From positions 1 through 55,696 of the forward strand of contig JANWXW010000084.1 in NCBI GenBank assembly GCA_025057315.1: DNA of 55,696 nucleotides, in the 5' to 3' direction. The translations under genes and the position numbers were made by a program. Under the pieces are notes generated by a model. That model was given only the letters and a program-made list of their open reading frames with translations, was not told the DNA's origin and made no database searches. The DNA comes from Myxococcota bacterium (GTDB taxonomy: Bacteria > Myxococcota_A > Polyangia > Palsa-1104 > JAEUJZ01). Position 1 is the first letter of the stretch, and each line of letters begins with the position of its first letter. Below are positions 16,749-24,015 of the stretch, piece after piece.

Positions 16749-18383
16749 ATGCGCCATCTGGTTGCTGCGGCCCTGTTGTGTTGCCTCTGTGCGCCAGCGC
16801 GGGCCGAACTTGATCTCAAGCTGTCCGGCTGGGTGTCCAGCGACATCCGCTACCGCATCGCCGGGGTCGAGCCCCGCGACCCGCCGGTGCCCTCGCAGTG
16901 GCAGCTGCTCAACAACGGCTGGTCGCGCAACGAAAACCGCGTCCGCGCCGCCCTCAGCATCGGCCTGGGCAGCAAGGTCAAGGCCGTGGCCGACGCCGAG
17001 CTGATGATGTTCGGCTTTTCCGACCTGCGCGACCTGGACTCCTCCACGCTGCGCGACCGCGTCGACCCCTACTACCTGGAGCTGCACGCCGCCTATGTCG
17101 ACATCAACCACCTGCTGCCCGGTCTGGATCTGCGCATCGGCCGTCAGGTCGTTCCCTGGGGCGCGGCCGACAAGTTCAACCCCGTCTCCAACCTCAACAC
17201 GCTGGACCTGTCCGACCCGCTGCAGTTTGGCCGCGCGCTGGCCAACAACATGATCCGCGCCGACTACCAGGTGCCCCTGCTGGATGTGACGCTGACCGCG
17301 GTCGTGGTGCCCGTCTTTCGCCCGGCCCAGCTGCCGCGTACGGCCCCCATTGCTCTTTTGGACCCGCTGCGGCCGCCCCCCATCAGCGACGAGCTGGTGG
17401 CCCGTGCCATTGACGACGGACGGCAGATCTATCTGGTGGACCGCCCCGAGTGTCAGGATGCGCTGCGCCGCATGCTCCCCGCCTGCAACCCCCTGACCGT
17501 GGACGTCAGCGTGCTCCAGCCCGAGATCTCCGGGCGCAACACGCAATTTGCCTTCCGCATCGCCCGGTCGATCTTCGGCCAGGACGTGGCCCTGTCCTAC
17601 TACCGCGGCCGCTTTGGCATCCCCGTGCCGGTCTATTCCCTGCTGACCGGGACCCTGACCCAGACCGTGGCGCGGATCGCGCTACACTACCCGCGCGTGG
17701 ACGTGCTGGGCCTGGAGGTGGCCGGTTCCATCCAGAAGCTGGGCGGCCTGGGCTACTGGGCCGAGCTCGGCATCAACTTTCCCGAGGAGGCCCGCCTGGG
17801 CCTGTACGAGGAAGTCCTGACCGGCCAGCTGCGCGCCATTGAGTACCTGCGCCAGCCCGACGGCACGGTGGCGCCGTCTTTTTCCCCCTTGGGCAGCCAC
17901 GCCCCAGAGCGGCCGGTGGTGGTGGAGCGCACGCCGTTTTGGAAGGGCACCTTCGGCGTGGACTACAGCATCGGCGCCCATGTGTATGTCAACCTCCAGT
18001 ATGTCCACGGCTTCATCGACGAGTTTGGCGCCGGCCGCGCCCCCCGCCCGCGGCGCGATGCCAAAAACGTCCAGGAGCAGCCGCGCTGGGAGACCCGCAT
18101 CGGCGACTACCTGGTGGGCGGCGTGGACGTCAAGGTGCTGAGCGACCGGCTGCTGCTGCGCCTCTTTGGCGTGTTCAAGCTGCCCTCGCTGGACTGGGCC
18201 ACCCAGCGCTTCGACGACTGGGTGCCCACCGGCGTGCTCTTCCCCCAGGTGGTCTGGACCGTCTGGGATGCCACCGAGCTCATGATCGGCGGCTTCCTGA
18301 TGCTCGGCGACCGCTCCAGCAAGTTCGGCGACCCGGCTGCCGGCGGCAGCGAGCTGTTTGTCAAGGCGCGCGTGAGCTTCTAA
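16749..18383 (+). CDS. Outer-membrane beta-barrel protein, DUF1302-like
   Basis: The 544-residue product has a signal peptide (CAPARA|ELDLK) and strong amphipathic strands: LSGWVSSDIRYR, ELHAAYVDINHLLPGLDLRIGRQVVPWGAADKFNP, VYVNLQYVHGF, ending VKARVSF. The GRQVVPWGxAD motif and DUF1302-like length point to a large porin-like barrel. DUF1302 proteins are commonly found with RND transporters and DUF1329/LolA-like proteins. It is the third gene of the cassette, about 40 nt downstream with GGAGAGG before its ATG, and is probably the outer-membrane component. It could also be a general porin. Confidence 0.75.
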   Translation: MRHLVAAALLCCLCAPARAELDLKLSGWVSSDIRYRIAGVEPRDPPVPSQWQLLNNGWSRNENRVRAALSIGLGSKVKAVADAELMMFGFSDLRDLDSSTLRDRVDPYYLELHAAYVDINHLLPGLDLRIGRQVVPWGAADKFNPVSNLNTLDLSDPLQFGRALANNMIRADYQVPLLDVTLTAVVVPVFRPAQLPRTAPIALLDPLRPPPISDELVARAIDDGRQIYLVDRPECQDALRRMLPACNPLTVDVSVLQPEISGRNTQFAFRIARSIFGQDVALSYYRGRFGIPVPVYSLLTGTLTQTVARIALHYPRVDVLGLEVAGSIQKLGGLGYWAELGINFPEEARLGLYEEVLTGQLRAIEYLRQPDGTVAPSFSPLGSHAPERPVVVERTPFWKGTFGVDYSIGAHVYVNLQYVHGFIDEFGAGRAPRPRRDAKNVQEQPRWETRIGDYLVGGVDVKVLSDRLLLRLFGVFKLPSLDWATQRFDDWVPTGVLFPQVVWTVWDATELMIGGFLMLGDRSSKFGDPAAGGSELFVKARVSF

Positions 18384-18472
18384 GCCGGGCGAACTGGCCA
18401 CCGGAGCACCGGTCCGGGGCTGGGCTCCCTTTCCCCTTCCCCGCCAGGGGGCGGACGTGCCATGCTGGGGCC

Positions 18473-19162
18473 ATGCGCATCGTTGTGACCGGCACAAGCC
18501 GCGGCATCGGGTTGGAGTTTGTCCGGCAGTACCTGGCCCGCGGCGACACCGTAGAGGCCGCAGCGCGCAACCCGGCGCAGGCACCGGCCCTGCTGGCCCT
18601 GCAGCAGGCCCATCCGGAGACGCTGCGGGTGCACAGCTGCGACGTCGCGGACGACGCCAGCGTGGCCGCCTTCGCCCGGGCCCTGGGCGATGACCCTGTC
18701 GACGTGCTCATCAACAATGCCGGCGTGCTCGGCGGTGCCCGTGCCCTGACCGAGCTGGACCCTGCGGACCTGCTGCGCAGCTACTCGGTCAACGCGGTGG
18801 GCCCGGTGCGCGTCACCCGGGCCCTGCTGCCCCTGGTGCTGCGCAGCCCGGTGCGCAAGGTCGTCGGCATCAGCAGCGGCCTCGGCAGCATCGCCGACAA
18901 CACCTCGGGCGGCTACTACGGCTACCGCATGTCCAAGGCGGCGCTCAACATGTTTGCCCGCAGCCTGGCTGTGGACTTTCGCGACCAGGGCCTTATCAGC
19001 GTGGTCATCAACCCTGGCTGGGTGCAGACCGACATGGGCGGCCCGTCCGCCCCGACGCCGGTGGCGGAGTCCGTCGGGCTCATGATTGCCCTCATTGACC
19101 GCCTGACGCAGCAGGACAGCGGTTGCTTCCTTCACTTCCGCGGCTCGGTCTTCCCCTGGTAG
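18473..19162 (+). CDS. Short-chain dehydrogenase/reductase
   Basis: The 229-residue product is a classical SDR. It has TGTSRGIG at residues 6-13 (NADP-type Rossmann motif), NNAG, the catalytic Ser in GISSGLGS and YRMSK as the Tyr-x3-Lys pair. The C-terminal part reads INPGWVQTDMGG. The substrate is unknown; relatives include sniffer/C-factor-like carbonyl reductases. CATGCT ends 6 nt before its ATG and no Shine-Dalgarno site is seen. The last 71 bp overlap the convergent unknown gene. Confidence 0.85.
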   Translation: MRIVVTGTSRGIGLEFVRQYLARGDTVEAAARNPAQAPALLALQQAHPETLRVHSCDVADDASVAAFARALGDDPVDVLINNAGVLGGARALTELDPADLLRSYSVNAVGPVRVTRALLPLVLRSPVRKVVGISSGLGSIADNTSGGYYGYRMSKAALNMFARSLAVDFRDQGLISVVINPGWVQTDMGGPSAPTPVAESVGLMIALIDRLTQQDSGCFLHFRGSVFPW

Positions 19163-19961
19163 CGCCCGGCGCGTCGGGGGCCACCGCCCCGCTGGCAGGC
19201 CGGCGCTGCAGCCCCAGCAGGCCGCGCACGGTCAGGGCTTGTGCCTGCTCGGGCAGCAGCACCAGCGGCGCCACCCGACACAACCGGGCCACATCCCCCA
19301 GCAGCGCCCCCCGCAGCACCTGGATCACGTCGCCCTGGCAGCGGAGCCTAGCCTCCAGCTCGCGCAGGGTCTGGCGCGTCGGCTCCAGCCAGGCCAGCAC
19401 CCGCCCGAGCTGCGCCAGCCACGGCGGCCCGAAGCCATGGTCTGCCAGCAGCCCCTGCAGCCCCGGGTCCTGCAGACGCCGGTGGACCCCGCGCAGCGCC
19501 TCCAGCAGCGGCAGCTCGGCAGCAGGAGCCCGACCCACCAGCTGGCTGCCCAGGCCGGCCAGCTCCGCGGACAGGCGCAGCCGCTGCCATAGATCGTACG
19601 CCTGCTGCAGGGCCGCCTGTCGCTGCCGACGCAGCTGGTGCAGCTCCAGGTGCAGCCGCTGGCGCGTGGCCTCCTCCTGCCAGAGCCGCTGCAGCCAGTG
19701 CCGCATGGAGCCAGCCCAGGCCTGGTCCAGCCCATAGGCCGCAAAGGCCTCCGGCGCGGTTGCATGGTGCCCGAGCACAATCGCCACAGCCCGCTCGCAC
19801 GCCTCGGTGCGCACCGTGAGTGCCCGGCGGCGCAGCGCACCCCGCACCACCAGCCGCCCCTGCGGCACCGGCACCGCATAGCGTCCGTCCTCCGGCGGAG
19901 CCTCGCCCGGGCCCAGCAGATCCAGCGAGTAGAGGGGATGATCATAGCCTTTGTTCAGCAC
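19092..19961 (-). CDS. Protein of unknown family, paralogue of the divergent gene at 20216
   Basis: The likely product is 289 residues, starting from GTG at 19961 (no good ATG in frame). It is largely alpha-helical, rich in Leu, Ala, Arg and Gln. The segment GLDQAWAGSMRHWLQRLWQEE aligns with GLDRAWRRAFRHNLERLYRMW in the divergent neighbour, and a later segment (DPGLQGLLADHGF...) aligns with NPLVRRAILAAGV. No catalytic motif, signal peptide or TM is visible. The C-terminal 30-odd residues look low-complexity and are antisense to the end of the SDR gene. The function is unknown; the start is uncertain. Confidence 0.6.
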   Translation of the reverse strand: MLNKGYDHPLYSLDLLGPGEAPPEDGRYAVPVPQGRLVVRGALRRRALTVRTEACERAVAIVLGHHATAPEAFAAYGLDQAWAGSMRHWLQRLWQEEATRQRLHLELHQLRRQRQAALQQAYDLWQRLRLSAELAGLGSQLVGRAPAAELPLLEALRGVHRRLQDPGLQGLLADHGFGPPWLAQLGRVLAWLEPTRQTLRELEARLRCQGDVIQVLRGALLGDVARLCRVAPLVLLPEQAQALTVRGLLGLQRRPASGAVAPDAPGATRGRPSRGSEGSNRCPAASGGQ

Positions 19962-20215
19962 ATCAAGGCCATCGGCAGCGTGCTGCCCGGACTGAAGCCG
20001 TGCATGCAACCGCCCCGGCGCGCAGCTGCCCTCCCCCGGGCGCGTCCTCTGGCTGCTCGCCCGCGTCATCCAGCCTGCCGGCCGCGTGATCCTGCCCCCG
20101 TGCGCCCTTGCGGCAGCTACATGACGCCCCCTGGGGCCAACGGATCGCGCCTGCGGGCAGGGCGATGACGGCCGGGTCGGCTTGCATCCCGGAGGACCGC
20201 GCCTACATCGCTGCC

Positions 20216-21172
20216 ATGGCCAAACGAATCGTCTACATCGAGGTGCCAGACTGGCTGCCGCTCGGCTGCCTGATCCCGGCCGACAGCGAGGCCTTTGCCC
20301 GGGCCCAAGGGGCGGTGGTGGGCCTGGTGCTGGGCCAGAAGCGCTACCTGCTGCTAGAGAGCGCGTTGCGGCGGGCCGACAGCTACAGCGTGGACCGCGT
20401 GTACCAGGCGGGGCTGGAGCTGCTGGCCCTGGTGGAGCACCACGGCGAGGCGCTCGTGCGCTGCGGGCTGGACCGGGCCTGGCGGCGGGCGTTCCGCCAC
20501 AACCTGGAGCGCCTGTACCGCATGTGGCAGGGGGAGGAAAGCGCACGCTTCCGCGCCGACATCGATCGGCGCCTGGAGGCGACGCAGCTGGAGCGGGCCC
20601 ACGAGGTGGTCTCGCGGTTTCTCCACTATGTGCAGGCCGCCGGCCTGCGGTCCTGGTTCGACAGCCTGCACAGCGAGCGGCAGGGCCTGGCTGGCATGCA
20701 GCGGGCGCTGCTGGAGATCACCAGCAAGACGGAAAACCCGCTGGTGCGGCGGGCCATCCTGGCGGCCGGCGTCACAGAGGAGATGTTGGCGGAGATGACC
20801 GAGCTGGGCGAGGCGCTGCACCGGGCGCGCTTCGAGCAGGCGCGGGCTGCGGCCGCGGCCGCCGTGGACACGGCACCGCTGCGGGCGGCCAAGGGGGTGC
20901 TGGTGGCCGAGATCAGCCGCGTCTCGGCGCTGGCACGGGCCGAGCTGCCCGAGAGCCGGTGGGAGCCGTTCCAGGTGGGGCGCCTGCTGGACCTGCCGCG
21001 ACCGTCGCGTCGCGAGGAAGAGCCGCCGCCCAAGGACGCCTCCCCGCCGGACAGCTCGGAGGCAGCGCCCGCAGAGACGCCTCCGGCCGCGCCGCAGACC
21101 CTGGTGCGCACGGAGAAGAACGAGAAGAAGGAGAAGAAGGCAGCGCGCACCCGCCGCCTGCGGCGCCGCTAA
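20216..21172 (+). CDS. Protein of unknown family, paralogue of the gene at 19092-19961
   Basis: The 318-residue product begins MAKRIVYIEVPDWLP and has a short beta-containing N-terminus. A long helical body follows, then a linker with acidic and Pro-rich stretches, and a very basic tail (EKKEKKAARTRRLRRR) that could bind nucleic acid or membrane. Alignable blocks with the divergent neighbour are LLLESALRR / LVVRGALRR, CGLDRAW / YGLDQAW and LLDLPR / LLGLQR. No family is recognised. An in-frame ATG at 20165 is an alternative start. The 254-bp divergent gap to the paralogue may hold both promoters. Confidence 0.7.
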   Translation: MAKRIVYIEVPDWLPLGCLIPADSEAFARAQGAVVGLVLGQKRYLLLESALRRADSYSVDRVYQAGLELLALVEHHGEALVRCGLDRAWRRAFRHNLERLYRMWQGEESARFRADIDRRLEATQLERAHEVVSRFLHYVQAAGLRSWFDSLHSERQGLAGMQRALLEITSKTENPLVRRAILAAGVTEEMLAEMTELGEALHRARFEQARAAAAAAVDTAPLRAAKGVLVAEISRVSALARAELPESRWEPFQVGRLLDLPRPSRREEEPPPKDASPPDSSEAAPAETPPAAPQTLVRTEKNEKKEKKAARTRRLRRR

Positions 21173-21224
21173 CCCCACGCGGTCTCCGGCCCGCGCCCTG
21201 GTTCCCGGCCGGCTCGTTCGGCTG

Positions 21225-21250
21225 GCGGCGCAGCCGCTCCGTTGCGCCGC
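21225..21250. terminator. GC-rich hairpin between convergent genes
   Basis: GCGGCGCA (21225-21232) and TGCGCCGC (21243-21250) form an 8-bp perfect stem with a 10-nt loop. It lies just past the lysC stop and 52 nt after the unknown gene's stop, so it could serve both directions. No U-tract is present, so intrinsic termination is only tentative. Confidence 0.4.
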
Positions 21251-22512
21251 TAGGGCGAGCGCGCCACCAGCTCCTGCAGCAGCGACAGCGCCGCCTGGCG
21301 ATCGCCACCGTCCACGTAGATGCAGATGTCGGTCAGGCTGGTGATCATCTCCAGGATGTTGATGCGGCGCCGCCCCAGCGCCCCGGTGATCTCGGCCAGC
21401 ACGCCCGGGGTCTGCAAAAAGGCCGGCGAGCGCAGCCGCAGCTCGGCCACCTGGCGCCGCAGGGTGATGCTCTCGAAGGGCCAGCTGCGCTCGCGCAGGG
21501 CTTCGTGCAGCCGCCGATAGGCTGCCTCGGCCCCGGCCTCTGGCACATAGAGGCAGATGAAGCGGTCGCTCACCGTGGCGGCGGCGATGGCCACGTCCGC
21601 CTCGCCCAGCACCGCACCGACGTCGCCCAACAGACCGGTGCGCCCGCCCAGGTCGCGGCCCACCAGGGTCAGCATGCCCAGCGAGCCCTCGGGGGCCGAC
21701 AGCTCCGGCTGGCTGGTGCCGAGCAGCGTCGTGCCCGTGGTGGACAGGGCCTCCTGCCGGCGGAAATCCACCACGCGCACCCGGCACGTCTCGGTCTTGT
21801 AGCGCAGCGCCCGGGGGTGGACCACGCGCGCCCCGCGGGCGGCCATGATCTCCAGCTCCGCTACGCTCATCTGCTCGATCAGACGCGGCGAGGGCGCCAG
21901 GCGCGGGTCGGCTGACAAGATGCCCTCCACGTCGGTGATGATGGTCACCTCGTCGGCATCGAGCAGCCGGCCCAGCAGCACCGCAGAAATGTCCGAGCCC
22001 CCGCGGCCCAGCGTGACCAGATCGCCCCGGCTGGACCGGGCAAAGAAGCCGGCCAGCACCGGCACTGCCCCCCGGCGCAGCACGGGGAGCACGTGGCGCG
22101 CCACGTGGCGGCGGGACTCCTCCTCGCGCAGCTCAAAAGGCCGCTCCTCGTTGATTTTCTGCGCGGCCAGCGGCGTGGTATCGTCGCTGTCCACAATGAG
22201 CGGCCAGCCCTCGGCCATCTCTGGCGTCAGCGGCACTGCCTCCAGCGACAACGAGCGCAGCGCCGCACACAGCAGATACACGCTCTTCTGCTCGCCCAGG
22301 GCGGCCACGCGGTAGACGCTCTGCGCATCCACCCGGTGCTCGGTGGCCGCATAGACCGCCCCCAGAAGCAAGTTGGTGTCGTTGCCCTGGGCACTGACCA
22401 CGACAGCGACCTGATCGCCCTCGTGCAGCAGGCGGGCGATGTTGCTCGCTGCCCGGCGGATGCGGTCAGCGCTCTCGATGGACGTGCCCCCATATTTGAG
22501 CACCCGGCGCAT
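21250..22512 (-). CDS. lysC: Aspartate kinase
   Basis: The 420-residue product has the aspartokinase start (LKYGGTS, residues 5-11), GRGGSDISA and DVEGILSADPR motifs of the kinase domain, and a C-terminal pair of ACT domains (about 275-415) for amino-acid feedback. It makes aspartyl phosphate, the first step to lysine, threonine, methionine and diaminopimelate. The ATG at 22512 is 2 nt after the lysA stop, so it is cotranslated with lysA. Linkage to lysA suggests a lysine/DAP-directed isoenzyme. The N-terminal region (IESADRIRRAASNIARLLHEGDQVAVVVSAQG) is complete. Confidence 0.93.
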   Translation of the reverse strand: MRRVLKYGGTSIESADRIRRAASNIARLLHEGDQVAVVVSAQGNDTNLLLGAVYAATEHRVDAQSVYRVAALGEQKSVYLLCAALRSLSLEAVPLTPEMAEGWPLIVDSDDTTPLAAQKINEERPFELREEESRRHVARHVLPVLRRGAVPVLAGFFARSSRGDLVTLGRGGSDISAVLLGRLLDADEVTIITDVEGILSADPRLAPSPRLIEQMSVAELEIMAARGARVVHPRALRYKTETCRVRVVDFRRQEALSTTGTTLLGTSQPELSAPEGSLGMLTLVGRDLGGRTGLLGDVGAVLGEADVAIAAATVSDRFICLYVPEAGAEAAYRRLHEALRERSWPFESITLRRQVAELRLRSPAFLQTPGVLAEITGALGRRRINILEMITSLTDICIYVDGGDRQAALSLLQELVARSP

Positions 22513-22514
22513 GG

Positions 22515-23768
22515 TCAGAGCGCAACCTCCTGGTCGACAAAGGGGCGGGCAAAGTCCTCCCAGGTCTCGGCGCGCCGCGAGCAGATGAGGCGTGCCCCGT
22601 CGACGATGTACTCGGCAGGGCCCAGCTGCAGGTTGTAGCGGCTGGCCATGCAGGCGCCGTAGGCGCCGACGTCGAAGACCAGCAGGCCATCGCCCTCGGC
22701 CGGGGTGGGCAGCTGGCGCGCCAGGCCGAGAAAGTCGGCCGACTCGCACAGCGGGCCCACCACGTCAAAGCGGCGGACCTCGCCCCCGGGGGCGACCAGC
22801 TCGATGTGGTGGTAGGCACCGTAGAGGGCCGGGCGGATGAGCTGAGCCATGGAGGCGTCGGTGACGAGGAAGCTCTTGCTGCCGCCGTGCTTGACCCCCA
22901 GGACCCGGCCCAGCAGGGCCCCACAGCTGCCCACCAGGCTGCGGCCGGGCTCCACCACCAGGCGCAGGCCCGCGGCCTGCAGCTCGGCGCGCAGCGGGCC
23001 GATAAGATCGCTGGGGGTGGGGGCAGGCTCGCCGCGGCGGCTGTAGTCGATGCCCAGGCCCCCGCCGAGGTCCACGGTGTCGATGGGATGGCCGTCGTCG
23101 CGCAGGCGCGCGGCCCACTGCAGCACGATGCGCCCGGCAGCCACAAAGGGCCCCGGCTCCATCAGCAAGGAGCCAATGTGGCTGTGCAGGCCACAGACGC
23201 GGCTGTGGCGCAGGGCGCGCAGGGCGGGACGCAGGCCCTGCAGCACCGCCTCGGTCATGCCAAACTTGCTGTCCTGCAGGCCGGTGGCGACGTAGGGATG
23301 CACCTGGGGATCGATGTCGGGGTTGATGCGCAGCAGCAGGCGGGCCTGGCAGCCTAGGCGCCCGGCCGCCTCCTCGATGTGGGCCAGGTCAAAGGGGCTG
23401 TCGACGGACAGCAACGCCCCCGCGCGCAGGGCGGCCTCGATGTCGCCCGGCCGCTTGCCGTTGCCGTGCAGCACGGTGTGGGCGCCGGCAAAGCCGCAGC
23501 CGAGCGCCTGCCGCAGCTCCCCCTCGCTGGCGACGATGGCTCCGGCGCCCAGGCGGGCCAGCTCGCGCAGCAGGTGGGGGTTGGGGTTGGCCTTGATGGC
23601 ATAGCCGACCGTGGCGTCCAGCCCGGAGACGGCCTCGGCCCAAGCAGCATAGCAGCGGCGCAGCTCGGCCAGGCTGTACAGGTACAGCGGCGTGGGCAAG
23701 CCCGCCGCCAGCAGGCGGTCGAGGCGGACCTGCTCGATCCACAGGATGCCATCACGGCGGGAGTACAT
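22515..23768 (-). CDS. lysA: Diaminopimelate decarboxylase
   Basis: The 417-residue product is a fold-type III PLP enzyme that converts meso-diaminopimelate to lysine. It has the PLP Lys in VGYAIKANPN (K59), HSHIGSLL, the phosphate-binding GGGLGIDY, EPGRSLVG, and the second-subunit CESADFLG with Cys and Glu. The start at 23768 (MYSRRDG) fits the usual family length but has only a weak ribosome site. The most convincing promoter points at an upstream out-of-frame ATG at 23799 (see the separate entry). It is first in the lysA-lysC operon. Confidence 0.93.
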   Translation of the reverse strand: MYSRRDGILWIEQVRLDRLLAAGLPTPLYLYSLAELRRCYAAWAEAVSGLDATVGYAIKANPNPHLLRELARLGAGAIVASEGELRQALGCGFAGAHTVLHGNGKRPGDIEAALRAGALLSVDSPFDLAHIEEAAGRLGCQARLLLRINPDIDPQVHPYVATGLQDSKFGMTEAVLQGLRPALRALRHSRVCGLHSHIGSLLMEPGPFVAAGRIVLQWAARLRDDGHPIDTVDLGGGLGIDYSRRGEPAPTPSDLIGPLRAELQAAGLRLVVEPGRSLVGSCGALLGRVLGVKHGGSKSFLVTDASMAQLIRPALYGAYHHIELVAPGGEVRRFDVVGPLCESADFLGLARQLPTPAEGDGLLVFDVGAYGACMASRYNLQLGPAEYIVDGARLICSRRAETWEDFARPFVDQEVAL

Positions 23769-23799
23769 GCCACTTGTGGCCGCCCAGGGGGGGGCGCAT
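23752..23799 (-). other. Possible 15-codon leader ORF, or true lysA start masked by a G8 tract
   Basis: On the minus strand TTGCGG, 17 nt, TACGTT, then 6 nt (GCCCCC) lead to the ATG at 23799. In the sequence as given this ATG opens a 15-codon ORF (MRPPLGGHKWHVLPP) that overlaps the lysA start. A run of eight G (plus strand 23787-23794) lies between; one base fewer would fuse this ATG in frame to lysA as MRPPWAATSGMYS. It could be a leader peptide, a variable tract or a sequencing error. Confidence 0.35.
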
Positions 23800-23886
23800 G
23801 GGGGCAACGTATACGAGGCCGCGGCGGGCCGCAAGGCAACGGCGAGGCCTGATCATTCTTTCTTCCTTTCTTTGTTTGCATTTGCC

Positions 23887-23917
23887 TGCCGATGGGCTTG
23901 CCGATGGGCTTGCCGAT
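23887..23917 (+). repeat. Short tandem repeat, 12-bp unit
   Basis: The unit TGCCGATGGGCT occurs twice in full (23887-23898 and 23899-23910), followed by a partial third copy. It lies between the divergent lysA and beta-helix genes, next to an AT-rich stretch (about 23852-23885) that stands out from the GC-rich surroundings. Its role is unknown. Confidence 0.7.
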
Positions 23918-23969
23918 CCCCGCTGTCCGGGCAGGGAGCCCGGCGGACAGGCGCGGCTCCCTGGGATCA

Positions 23970-23999
23970 TTGCCCGGCCACCTGGCGGCATTATATGCT
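23970..23999 (+). promoter_or_regulatory. Candidate promoter of the beta-helix protein gene
   Basis: TTGCCC (23970-23975), 18 nt and TATGCT (23994-23999) resemble the promoters seen elsewhere in the window. The ATG at 24016 follows after 16 nt. The ATG at 23995 would lie inside the -10 box. Confidence 0.45.
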
Positions 24000-24015
24000 C
24001 CGCCTCGAGCCCACG

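Noticed and set aside
21225..21250. Hairpin as a lysine riboswitch
   Set aside because: It is downstream of lysC, is a simple stem-loop, and there is no L-box-like structure upstream of lysA.
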